Origin: TMED14 sp002378565
GTDB lineage: Bacteria > Bacteroidota > Bacteroidia > Flavobacteriales > Schleiferiaceae
Direction of reading: 5' to 3'
Length of the DNA: 64,000 bases
Assembly: GCA_943846715.1 (NCBI GenBank)
Contig: OX044356.1
Span: forward strand, 1,178,001 to 1,242,000
Positions within the stretch are counted from its first letter, which is position 1. Every line of letters starts with the position of its first letter. Under the pieces are notes generated by a model, which was given only the letters and a program-made list of their open reading frames with translations, was not told the DNA's origin and did not search any database. The position numbers were made by a program, and so were the translations under genes. Shown in pieces: positions 57,268 to 64,000 of this stretch.

Positions 57268-57681
57268 ATGATTTATATCCAACGTCGCGCCATTTTCAGT
57301 GCGGCTCATCGCTTGGCAAACCCCAGCTGGTCTGATGAAAAGAATCAGGCTGTGTTTGGTCATTGTGCCAATGAATACAGCCATGGTCACAACTTTCAAT
57401 TGATCGTCACGGTCAAGGGTGAGGTCAATCCTGACACAGGGTTTGTGATCAATTTGGTGGATCTTAAAGCCATCATGGATAGCGAAATCATACAGCATGT
57501 TGACCATCGAAACCTCAATCACGATGTGCCTTTCATGCAAGGAATCATGCCTTCCACTGAGAATCTAGCCATGGTTTTCTGGCAGCAGATTGAAGGCCCC
57601 ATAGCTAAACATGGTGCAGCATTGCATTGCATTCGCATCGTGGAGACTGAAAATAACATGGTAGAATACTACGGAGAATGA
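57268..57681 (+). CDS. queD: 6-pyruvoyltetrahydropterin synthase/QueD family protein
   Basis: QueD makes 6-carboxy-tetrahydropterin from dihydroneopterin triphosphate for queuosine synthesis; close relatives make 6-pyruvoyltetrahydropterin. The 137-residue protein has the zinc ligands His14 in FSAAHRL and His39/His41 in YSHGHNF, with Cys33 in GHCANE as the likely catalytic Cys. VDHRNLNHDV and STENLAMVFW complete the pattern. QueD is likeliest because the genome encodes Tgt (25282), but the related pterin synthase is possible. It overlaps fabD by 4 bp. Confidence 0.85.
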   Translation: MIYIQRRAIFSAAHRLANPSWSDEKNQAVFGHCANEYSHGHNFQLIVTVKGEVNPDTGFVINLVDLKAIMDSEIIQHVDHRNLNHDVPFMQGIMPSTENLAMVFWQQIEGPIAKHGAALHCIRIVETENNMVEYYGE

Positions 57682-58544
57682 AAGCCTATGTGTTTCCGGG
57701 CCAAGGCGCCCAAAGTCCAGGAATGGGCAGCGATTTGTACGCAGGCCAGAAGGCTCTCTTTGACCAAGCCAATGACATCTTAGGCTTCAACCTGAGCGAC
57801 ATCATGTTCAACGGGTCCATGGAGGACTTGACACAAACCAAGGTCACCCAGCCAGCTGTGTTCTTACATTCAATTGCAAAAGCTGCTTCCCTGGGAGACA
57901 GCTTTCAACCTGACATGGTTGCTGGCCATTCTTTGGGCGAAATTTCTGCCCTTGTTGCGGCAAAGGCTTTGACTTTTGAAGACGCCTTGACCTTGGTGTC
58001 TCAACGCGCCATAGCCATGCAATCCGCCTGTGAGCTGCAGCCGTCTACCATGGCTGCAATTATTGGGCTTGACAATGACGTTGTTGAAGGCATCTGCGAA
58101 CAAACCGCGGGCATTGTGGTTCCCGCGAATTACAACAGCCCTGGCCAGTTGGTGATTTCTGGCGACATAGCAGCCATTGAAACAGCCTGTGAGGCAGCCA
58201 AACAGGCAGGTGCTCGTCGGGCATTGATCTTACCTGTTGGGGGCGCATTTCACAGCCCTTTGATGCAGCCTGCTGGTTTGATATTGGCGGCAGCCGTTGA
58301 CAAGGTGACCATCACAAAGCCCATTTGCCCCATTTACCAAAATGTGGCAGCGGCAGCAGTGACTGACCTGGATGCCATTCGCGACAACCTGAAGGCTCAA
58401 TTGACGGGTTCTGTTAAATGGTCACAAAGCATCCGTGCCATGGTGAGCGATGGCGCAACATCCTTCACTGAAGTTGGTCCAGGTCGCGCATTGCAGGGCA
58501 TGATTCGCAAAATATCACCTGGAATGGAAGCTTCTAGCGCGTGA
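57678..58544 (+). CDS. fabD: Malonyl CoA-acyl carrier protein transacylase
   Basis: FabD loads malonate from malonyl-CoA onto acyl carrier protein for fatty-acid synthesis. The 288-residue protein opens MKAYVFPGQGAQSPGMGSDL. It has the nucleophile Ser85 in GHSLGE and the catalytic His192 in GGAFHSPLM, with the QRAIAMQSA block between. The sequence ends with FTEVGPGRALQGMIRKI. Overlaps with queD upstream (4 bp) and mvaD downstream (4 bp) suggest a single transcript. Confidence 0.97.
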   Translation: MKAYVFPGQGAQSPGMGSDLYAGQKALFDQANDILGFNLSDIMFNGSMEDLTQTKVTQPAVFLHSIAKAASLGDSFQPDMVAGHSLGEISALVAAKALTFEDALTLVSQRAIAMQSACELQPSTMAAIIGLDNDVVEGICEQTAGIVVPANYNSPGQLVISGDIAAIETACEAAKQAGARRALILPVGGAFHSPLMQPAGLILAAAVDKVTITKPICPIYQNVAAAAVTDLDAIRDNLKAQLTGSVKWSQSIRAMVSDGATSFTEVGPGRALQGMIRKISPGMEASSA

Positions 58545-59557
58545 CCCATACCTGGTCATCCCCATCCAATATTGCACTGGTCAAATACTGGGGCAAGCAC
58601 GGACAGCAATTGCCGTCCAATCCCTCCATCAGTTTCACACTTTCGAATTGTCGCAGCACAACCAGCATGACTTTGAAAGAGGGGAAGGGCTTCACTGTGG
58701 CCCTAGATGGTGTTGACAAGCCAGCATTTGCAGCAAAAATTCAAACCTGGTTTGACCGAATTGATGACCGCCTACCTTGGTTGAAAGATCACCATGTCAC
58801 CATTGAAAGCAGCAACAGTTTTCCCCATTCAAGTGGCATTGCCAGCAGCGCAAGTGCCTTCAGTGCCATGGCTCTTTGTTTGCTTGACCATGCACGAAAA
58901 GCAGGGTTGAGCACGATGTCATCAGACTTCACACAAGAAGCTTCCTTGCTTGCCAGGTTAGGATCTGGCAGCGCCAGTCGATCAGTGATGGGTGGTTTAG
59001 TCGTTTGGGGTGTGCACAAGGGAACACCTGGCTCATCCGATAACCACGCCATCCCCTACCCCCATGAGGTTCACCCGGACATGATGAGTTACCAAGATTT
59101 GGTTTTGCTGGTAGATGTGGGACAAAAATCTGTGAGCAGCAGTGCAGGCCATGAATTGATGGCCAAGCACCCCTTTGCCGCAACACGTTTCGAGCAAGCG
59201 CACCACAACATGGATGCCTTGCAGGGCATCCTCAAGGCAGGAGATCATTGGGCATTCATTGATCTGATTGAATCTGAAGCATTGACCTTGCACGGCTTGA
59301 TGATGAATTCTTCCCCAAGCTATTTACTGATGAAACCCAACACCCTAGCTATCATTCAGCGAATCAGGCAGTTCAGACAAGACAAGCAAGTGCCTGTTGG
59401 CTTCACCCTAGATGCTGGTGCCAATGTGCACATGCTCTACCCTGAAAGCTTGAAATCAACCGTTGAATCCTTTGCCAATGATCAGTTGAAATCCCTGTGC
59501 AAAGATGGTCGAATGATACTTGATGAAGTTGGCAAAGGTCCTGTACCTTTGTCCTGA
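58541..59557 (+). CDS. mvaD: Diphosphomevalonate decarboxylase
   Basis: MvaD converts mevalonate diphosphate with ATP to isopentenyl diphosphate, CO2 and phosphate. The 338-residue GHMP-family protein starts with GTG at 58541, overlapping the fabD stop (GTGA). It has WSSPSNIALVKYWGKHG, the ATP loop FPHSSGIASSASAFSAMAL (named in part), LARLGSGSASRSVMGG with a conserved Ser, and TLDAGANVHMLYP near the end. Mevalonate genes in a bacterium with fatty-acid genes alongside are typical of Flavobacteriia. No phosphomevalonate kinase gene is visible in this window. Confidence 0.95.
   Translation: MTHTWSSPSNIALVKYWGKHGQQLPSNPSISFTLSNCRSTTSMTLKEGKGFTVALDGVDKPAFAAKIQTWFDRIDDRLPWLKDHHVTIESSNSFPHSSGIASSASAFSAMALCLLDHARKAGLSTMSSDFTQEASLLARLGSGSASRSVMGGLVVWGVHKGTPGSSDNHAIPYPHEVHPDMMSYQDLVLLVDVGQKSVSSSAGHELMAKHPFAATRFEQAHHNMDALQGILKAGDHWAFIDLIESEALTLHGLMMNSSPSYLLMKPNTLAIIQRIRQFRQDKQVPVGFTLDAGANVHMLYPESLKSTVESFANDQLKSLCKDGRMILDEVGKGPVPLS
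59544..59551 (+). promoter_or_regulatory. Possible internal -7 element (TACCTTTG) for the mevalonate kinase gene
   Basis: This is an exact TAnnTTTG match in the last codons of mvaD, 17 bases before the next ATG. It could be coincidence with the coding sequence (Val-Pro-Leu-Ser); no -33 element is clear. Confidence 0.3.
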
Positions 59558-59568
59558 TACCCAACAAT

Positions 59569-60507
59569 ATGAAAGCATCCTTTTTTGCAAAAATTCTTCT
59601 CTTTGGTGAATACGGCATCATCAAAGAATCCATGGGGCTCTCCATTCCTTACCGGTCTTTCTCTGGCGTACTTCATGTCACAACAGGCGAACTCAATGCA
59701 TCGGAGCACGCCTCCAATGTGTCACTGAAGGCCTTTGCAGAATATTTGAGAGGCTTGCAGCTCTCTGGCCAAGCCTTAGCTCTGTTAGATCTAGACCAGC
59801 TTGACAAGGATATCCATGAAGGTCTCATCTTCAATTCAAGCATTCCACAAGGCTATGGCGTAGGCTCATCTGGCGCATTGGTTGCTGCCATCTACGCCAC
59901 ATACAGCGACAAGCCCTTAAGCCTCGACATCATGCCAGGTGCTGAAAGTCTTGCTGTTTTGAAACGTCAATTGGCGCAGATGGAAACATTTTTCCACGGC
60001 AAATCATCCGGCATCGATCCCGTGATATGCTACCTTCAACTGCCCTTGCTGATTTCCTCTGACTCAGAACTAGGTGCTGTTGGTATGCCCGATGAAGACC
60101 TTCAAGGACAGGGAGCCATATTCTTGCTAAACTCTGGCGGTCCCGGCGAAACCCAACCCATGGTATCCATCTTCATGAACAAGCTCAAAGAAGCCGGATT
60201 TCGTCGCCTGATGAGTCAGCAGTTCAAAAGCTACAATGATGCTTGCATTCAAGCCTTTCTTAAAGGGGACTGGGACCCGTTGTTCAACAACTTGAAATCC
60301 CTGAGCCACCTGGTATTGGACAATTTCAGGCCAATGATCCCTGACCACTTGGTGCCTGCATGGCAAAAGGGAATTGACAGCAATGCATACTACCTCAAGC
60401 TCTGCGGTTCAGGTGGCGGTGGTTACGTGCTTGGTTTCACTAAGGACTATGATCGCGCAAAGGACTTGCTAGCTGACCATGACCCTGAACTGGTCTTGAG
60501 ATTCTGA
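59569..60507 (+). CDS. Mevalonate kinase-type GHMP kinase
   Basis: This 312-residue GHMP kinase opens MKASFFAKILLFGEYGII, the usual mevalonate kinase start. It has the ATP-binding motif PQGYGVGSSGALVAAIY (about residues 88-105) and KSSGIDPVICYL in the middle, with CGSGGGGYVLGF as motif 3. It probably phosphorylates mevalonate; a phosphomevalonate kinase role cannot be excluded because the family is close and the other kinase is not in view. It lies 11 bp after mvaD and 4 bp before the UbiA-like gene. Confidence 0.85.
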   Translation: MKASFFAKILLFGEYGIIKESMGLSIPYRSFSGVLHVTTGELNASEHASNVSLKAFAEYLRGLQLSGQALALLDLDQLDKDIHEGLIFNSSIPQGYGVGSSGALVAAIYATYSDKPLSLDIMPGAESLAVLKRQLAQMETFFHGKSSGIDPVICYLQLPLLISSDSELGAVGMPDEDLQGQGAIFLLNSGGPGETQPMVSIFMNKLKEAGFRRLMSQQFKSYNDACIQAFLKGDWDPLFNNLKSLSHLVLDNFRPMIPDHLVPAWQKGIDSNAYYLKLCGSGGGGYVLGFTKDYDRAKDLLADHDPELVLRF

Positions 60508-60511
60508 TGCC

Positions 60512-61192
60512 ATGGCGCGTCGTTATCGTATCCTGATTCGCCTCACTGCCTTCCTTAGCCTGGTTCGCTGGACCCATATTGCCTTCATAGCCTATGTGCA
60601 GATCGTGATTGGTCTCAGTTTGCACATACACGGATCATGGACTTCGACCCTCTTGGATCCCGCTTTTTTAGCCATGTTGTTTTCCACAGCTAGCATTGTG
60701 GCTGGTGGCTCCTTGATCAACAGCTTTTATGACTTGGAAAGGGACCTGACGACCCGACCATTACGCACCCTCTTTGAGCAGCCTGTAGCTAAGAAGTACG
60801 GTGCCTATGTCGCCACCTGGTGCTATGGAATGGGGCTGTTGATTGCAACTGTCTTTTTGCCATGGCCAGTGGCAGGTGGCATGTGGGGGTTTGGTTCTTT
60901 ACTGTGGTTTTACTCCCACAAACAACTCTCTCAAACTGACTTTGGAGCTCTGATAGCTACCCTCTTAGCCTTCATTCCAATGGCGCTTTTGCTGTGGATG
61001 TACATGCCGCTCGTAAAGCCAGGCATTGCAAGTGTTTGGCCACTAGCGGCACTGCTGTTTCTGGTAGAATGGCGCCGACAACATGAGCGAATGCAGCAGG
61101 TCAATCACAGTGAAAACAGCTATTTGCAACGGCAATGGACCTACAAAATTGGTTTGGCCCTTGGCGTTATAGGCCTGGCCTTGTTGGCTTAA
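60512..61192 (+). CDS. Degenerate UbiA-like membrane protein
   Basis: This 226-residue membrane protein looks like a decayed UbiA prenyltransferase (family length about 290-300). The membrane layout of the first half is kept, but the metal-binding motif NDxxDxxxD reads NSFYDLERD (70-78), so the first Asp is Ser. The second Asp-rich motif (KDxxDxxGD-type) appears replaced by EWRRQHERMQQVNHSE (186-201), with no Asp. The end is also shortened after one more membrane segment. It follows the mevalonate genes, where a geranylgeranylglycerol-phosphate-type prenyltransferase is common. Activity is doubtful; membership of the UbiA family is inferred by eye. Confidence 0.6.
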   Translation: MARRYRILIRLTAFLSLVRWTHIAFIAYVQIVIGLSLHIHGSWTSTLLDPAFLAMLFSTASIVAGGSLINSFYDLERDLTTRPLRTLFEQPVAKKYGAYVATWCYGMGLLIATVFLPWPVAGGMWGFGSLLWFYSHKQLSQTDFGALIATLLAFIPMALLLWMYMPLVKPGIASVWPLAALLFLVEWRRQHERMQQVNHSENSYLQRQWTYKIGLALGVIGLALLA

Positions 61193-61196
61193 ATAC

Positions 61197-63434
61197 TTAC
61201 CGGAACAGGCGAATGCTTCCCTGTCGTTCTTCATACCTATCATAGGGCAAGGCAATCCACAAACGGTAACTGTAAACCCCTTCTGGCAGCGCTTCACCAG
61301 CATAGGTTCCATCCCATGTGGCATTGAGATCATCGCTCTGGTACACCTCAAGTCCCCATCGATTATAAATGGTCCATCGGATGCCTACGATGCCCGTTGC
61401 TTGCACACCGATGCGATCATTGACAACATCGCCATTGGGCGTGAAAGCGTTTGCCACATAAACGTAGTGATCCATTTTCAAATCCAAAGTCAGGGTCAAG
61501 GCATCGCTGCAGCCCATGCTGTCTGCAATGCTCAAGGTGACGACATAGGCGCCGGGCCTGGGGTAGCTGTTTTCAGCGTTAACAAGGGCCGATTGATTGC
61601 CATCACCAAAGTCCCATGACACCGAAGTGGTGTCTGATGAATGGTTGCTGAATCCAACCTTCAGTGGGTTGCCGGGGAAAGGTAGGTAGCTGAAGGAGGC
61701 AATGGGTGTCGGCGCCACGCCAACCCACATTGAATCCACAGCAATGAACCCACAGGCATCGGTGACTTCATAGTGGAACCAAGTAGATGTCGAGGGGCTA
61801 ACTACCAAAACTGAGTCTTGTGTTTGCGTGCCTAGCCATCGGTAAACCATAGGGGCATTGCCACGACGCGCTTGTGCAAGCAAGGTTGTTGAGGCTCCCG
61901 GGCAAATCCAAGCCGTATCGGATTGGGTCACGATGCTATCGTAGGGCAACACAACAATGGTGATGCTGTCATACAACGGGTATTGCATGCACTCATCCTT
62001 CACATAATACCGGTAGGTCGTTGTCGATGTAGGCATGACTGTGATGGTTGGACCACTCAACGTGTCCGTCACCCACCAAGCCTGGGTGCCTCCTTCACCA
62101 TTGGAATAGCTGCCCAGCAATTGCACAACATCACCCGGGCAGGATATCGTGTCATTGCCTGACAGTAGGCCAGCCGTGGACGTTGGTAGGACATGATCTC
62201 GGATCAGGTACTCGACGATTTGTGGCGGATAATCAGCACAAGCAGTTGTTACAGGCTGCATAACAATGCGAATGGTATCCAAGCCTTCCGCCACCCCATC
62301 GTCGATGGCATAAATAGGGATGGAGTCAGAGGTCACCCCGGGGAGCAAGGTGATGCTTGAAGGTAGCGTTTGGTAGTCCACAGCAGCAATGGCATTGCCG
62401 TAGTAGTTGAAGGCAATGTCCATGGTGTCGTAGATGGCACCTGCTCGATTAACCACCAAATAGCTGGGATTGCACCCTTCAACTACCACCGAATCAGCGA
62501 AACTATTCCCAGAGTTGTAGGATGAATTGAGGCTGATGACTGGCAATTCAAAACTCTTGGCACCAATGAAAACTGAAGAATTTAATGCGCCATCACTCAC
62601 GTCACAAATCATCATTTTAATGGTGTACAATACGCCGCAACTCACAGCGGCCTTAGCTGTGAATCGATCCGTATAGCCCTCCATGTTGACAATGGATGTG
62701 CCCCCAGAATTGCTATTGTAGTAGAACGAGTTGGCCACGTAATTGGCGTTGGCAGTGAGGCAATTGCTTGCAGGGTATGACCCTGAAGGGAAGCCTTGAT
62801 TGATGGTGTTAACTGCTACAGGCGTCGAGGTTCCCGGGATGACAGCCAGGTTGACGGTGTCAATGTTGGGTGTGCCATTGCTATTCCACATAGCAGCACC
62901 ATTGATGCCTTGACCAATCAAGAAAAACCCAAACACATCATTGAAGGGCGAGCAGGTGTAGCTGGTGTACTCCTTGGACGCAAAGATGTAATCAAATTTT
63001 ACCGAATCTCCGGGTGAAACAAAGCTGAACTCAATGCCAACACGGTCATGTTGCGCAGAGGAAGAGCTGCCAATGGTATTCAGGACCGTGGCTAAATTGG
63101 CTGAAGCTGGCAGGGTGGAATTGCTGTAAGATCCTGATTGCCCAGGGACCACATCGTAGGCATCGGTCGTCACCATAACAATGCCACTGTCTAGACCGAA
63201 AGCGCTGTTGTTGATATTGAAGGTTCCAAGCTGGACGGAAGAAGCCTGTGTTTTTGGTAACCCGATGGCATTAATCGGCGAAAAGGCAGCAAGATTAGGC
63301 CCGATCAGGACATTCTGAACCAACCACATCGGGCTTTTCCGCTGACCACTTTGATCGACGGTCATGTTTTGTCCCTCCCCCGAAAAGGGAAGCAACAACA
63401 TGACAACAAATAGATAGTGTACCCAGCGATCCAT
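61197..63434 (-). CDS. Large secreted T9SS client with choice-of-anchor L, PKD and CHU_C domains
   Basis: This 745-residue surface protein has a signal peptide (LFVVMLLLPFSGEGQ). Residues about 35-290 form a choice-of-anchor L domain (GIEFSFVSPGDSVKFDYIF, then KEYTSYTCSPFNDVFGFFL). Residues about 300-410 are Calx-beta-like (YQTLPSSITLLPGVTSDSIP). Ig-like segments follow, then a PKD domain with SWDFGDGNQS (about 620) and a C-terminal gliding-associated CHU_C domain with AFTPNGDVVNDRIGV and YNRWGLEVYQS. That last domain is a type B T9SS sorting signal, so this is a client of the PorU-PorV machine encoded nearby. It probably acts in adhesion, with no known ligand. Confidence 0.93.
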   Translation of the reverse strand: MDRWVHYLFVVMLLLPFSGEGQNMTVDQSGQRKSPMWLVQNVLIGPNLAAFSPINAIGLPKTQASSVQLGTFNINNSAFGLDSGIVMVTTDAYDVVPGQSGSYSNSTLPASANLATVLNTIGSSSSAQHDRVGIEFSFVSPGDSVKFDYIFASKEYTSYTCSPFNDVFGFFLIGQGINGAAMWNSNGTPNIDTVNLAVIPGTSTPVAVNTINQGFPSGSYPASNCLTANANYVANSFYYNSNSGGTSIVNMEGYTDRFTAKAAVSCGVLYTIKMMICDVSDGALNSSVFIGAKSFELPVISLNSSYNSGNSFADSVVVEGCNPSYLVVNRAGAIYDTMDIAFNYYGNAIAAVDYQTLPSSITLLPGVTSDSIPIYAIDDGVAEGLDTIRIVMQPVTTACADYPPQIVEYLIRDHVLPTSTAGLLSGNDTISCPGDVVQLLGSYSNGEGGTQAWWVTDTLSGPTITVMPTSTTTYRYYVKDECMQYPLYDSITIVVLPYDSIVTQSDTAWICPGASTTLLAQARRGNAPMVYRWLGTQTQDSVLVVSPSTSTWFHYEVTDACGFIAVDSMWVGVAPTPIASFSYLPFPGNPLKVGFSNHSSDTTSVSWDFGDGNQSALVNAENSYPRPGAYVVTLSIADSMGCSDALTLTLDLKMDHYVYVANAFTPNGDVVNDRIGVQATGIVGIRWTIYNRWGLEVYQSDDLNATWDGTYAGEALPEGVYSYRLWIALPYDRYEERQGSIRLFR

Positions 63435-63484
63435 AGCACACGCAAGTTAGTGTAATCCTTCAATCACCCCTTACCTTCACCAAC

Positions 63485-64000
63485 ATGAAAACCTACATCG
63501 ATAAACACAAGCAACGATTCCTTGACGAACTCATGACATTGCTGCGCATGCCTAGCATCAGTGCAGATTCTGCGTACCAAGAGGATGTGCTAAAAACCGC
63601 CGATGCAGTGGCAGCATTTCTCAAAGCTGCAGGTGCAAACAACGTTGACGTTTGCGAAACCCCCGGTTACCCCGTTGTTTATGGAGACTACCATGTGGAT
63701 GATGCCTTGCCTACTGTGCTGGTCTATGGCCATTACGATGTGCAGCCTGCCGACCCCCTTGATCTATGGGACAGCGAGCCGTTCAACCCCGTGGTCAAAG
63801 TGACTGACATCCACCCTGACGGGGCGGTGTTTGCACGTGGAGCTTGCGATGACAAGGGACAGTTCTTCATGCATCTGAAAGCTTTTGAAGCCATGGTTGC
63901 AACAGGCAACACCCCCTGCAACATGAAATTCATGATTGAAGGAGAAGAGGAAGTTGGGTCAAGCAATCTGGCATGGTTTGTTCAGCGAAACCACCAACGC
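63485..64000 (+). CDS. M20-family dipeptidase/peptidase, 3' end cut by window edge
   Basis: The first 172 codons of a zinc-dependent M20/M28-type dipeptidase are visible, with no stop before the window end. The zinc-binding blocks are TVLVYGHYDVQPADPLDLW (His, then Asp) and ARGACDDKGQFFMHL (the bridging Asp), followed by the catalytic EGEEEVGSSNL. Bacteroidota members of this type, often called M20 dipeptidase, are about 450-460 residues, so more than half is missing. It is divergent from the T9SS client gene with a 50-bp gap that has no clear promoter match. Confidence 0.9.
   Translation, partial: MKTYIDKHKQRFLDELMTLLRMPSISADSAYQEDVLKTADAVAAFLKAAGANNVDVCETPGYPVVYGDYHVDDALPTVLVYGHYDVQPADPLDLWDSEPFNPVVKVTDIHPDGAVFARGACDDKGQFFMHLKAFEAMVATGNTPCNMKFMIEGEEEVGSSNLAWFVQRNHQR

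Noticed and set aside
57268..57681. Queuosine operon with tgt
   Set aside because: The queD-like gene is 31 kb from tgt and next to fabD, so no physical operon exists.

Overview
This window is chromosomal core sequence from a member of the Bacteroidota, most likely Flavobacteriia-like. The evidence is a set of type IX secretion (T9SS) and gliding genes (porQ, gldF, gldG, porV, porU, a PorP/SprF-type gene, gldJ), a secreted protein with a CHU_C-type sorting domain, mevalonate-pathway genes, and gene orders that recall flavobacterial genomes (gldF-gldG close to dnaN; pdhA-pdhC-porV-porU next to gldJ-murF). The genus cannot be fixed by eye; the 16S gene at about 36249-37768 would settle it. No prophage, transposon, CRISPR array or obvious genomic island was seen. 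Genes are tightly packed, many starts overlap the previous stop by 1-4 bases, and no stretch over 300 bases lacks a gene or RNA. The longest, about 270 bases at 37769-38039, is the rRNA leader and promoter region.

Layout. 1-4779 (minus): ribosomal protein L31, a GlmU-like sugar nucleotidyltransferase, Lon protease and the start of PorQ. 4865-9418: a beta-helix lipoprotein, a TIGR02757 protein, a LuxC-type acyl-CoA reductase (minus), a 2x[4Fe-4S] ferredoxin and a Bacteroidota secreted protein of unknown role. 9446-14594: a serine operon (serC, serA, DUF1015) running into yggS and a DnaQ/GIY-YIG nuclease. 14632-16190 (minus): purC and a small barrel protein. 16284-21713: SAM hydrolase, gldF, gldG, DUF4340, dnaN. 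21766-30082: pruA, rsmG, a glycosyltransferase-like protein, tgt, an LptF/G permease, accA, dnaB. 30098-32754 (minus): a barrel protein and an EamA transporter. 32833-37768 (minus): a complete rRNA operon in the order 16S, tRNA-Ile(GAU), tRNA-Ala(UGC), 23S, 5S.

38040-41108 (minus) is an iron uptake operon: feoA, feoB, a 38-codon Cys-rich membrane protein gene and an SDR gene, with a palindrome ahead of feoA. 41180-52155 holds the main T9SS region: porU, porV, pdhA, pdhC leftward and a PorP/SprF-type gene, gldJ and murF rightward. 52152-56789 has alaS and a small barrel gene opposite an M23 peptidase and a MerR regulator. 56898-61192 is an operon-like run: lipoprotein, queD-like, fabD, diphosphomevalonate decarboxylase, mevalonate kinase-type GHMP kinase and a decayed UbiA-like protein. 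61197-64000 has a T9SS client (minus) and a partial M20 peptidase.

The clearest non-textbook signals are these. Twelve exact TAnnTTTG promoter motifs sit just ahead of genes, three of them only 5-6 bases from the ATG, which suggests leaderless mRNAs. Two intact proteins (the UbiA-like and GT2-like ones) have lost their metal-binding acidic motifs. Tgt lacks the zinc cysteines. The small Feo-associated gene is easy to miss. No wholly new multi-gene system was identified.
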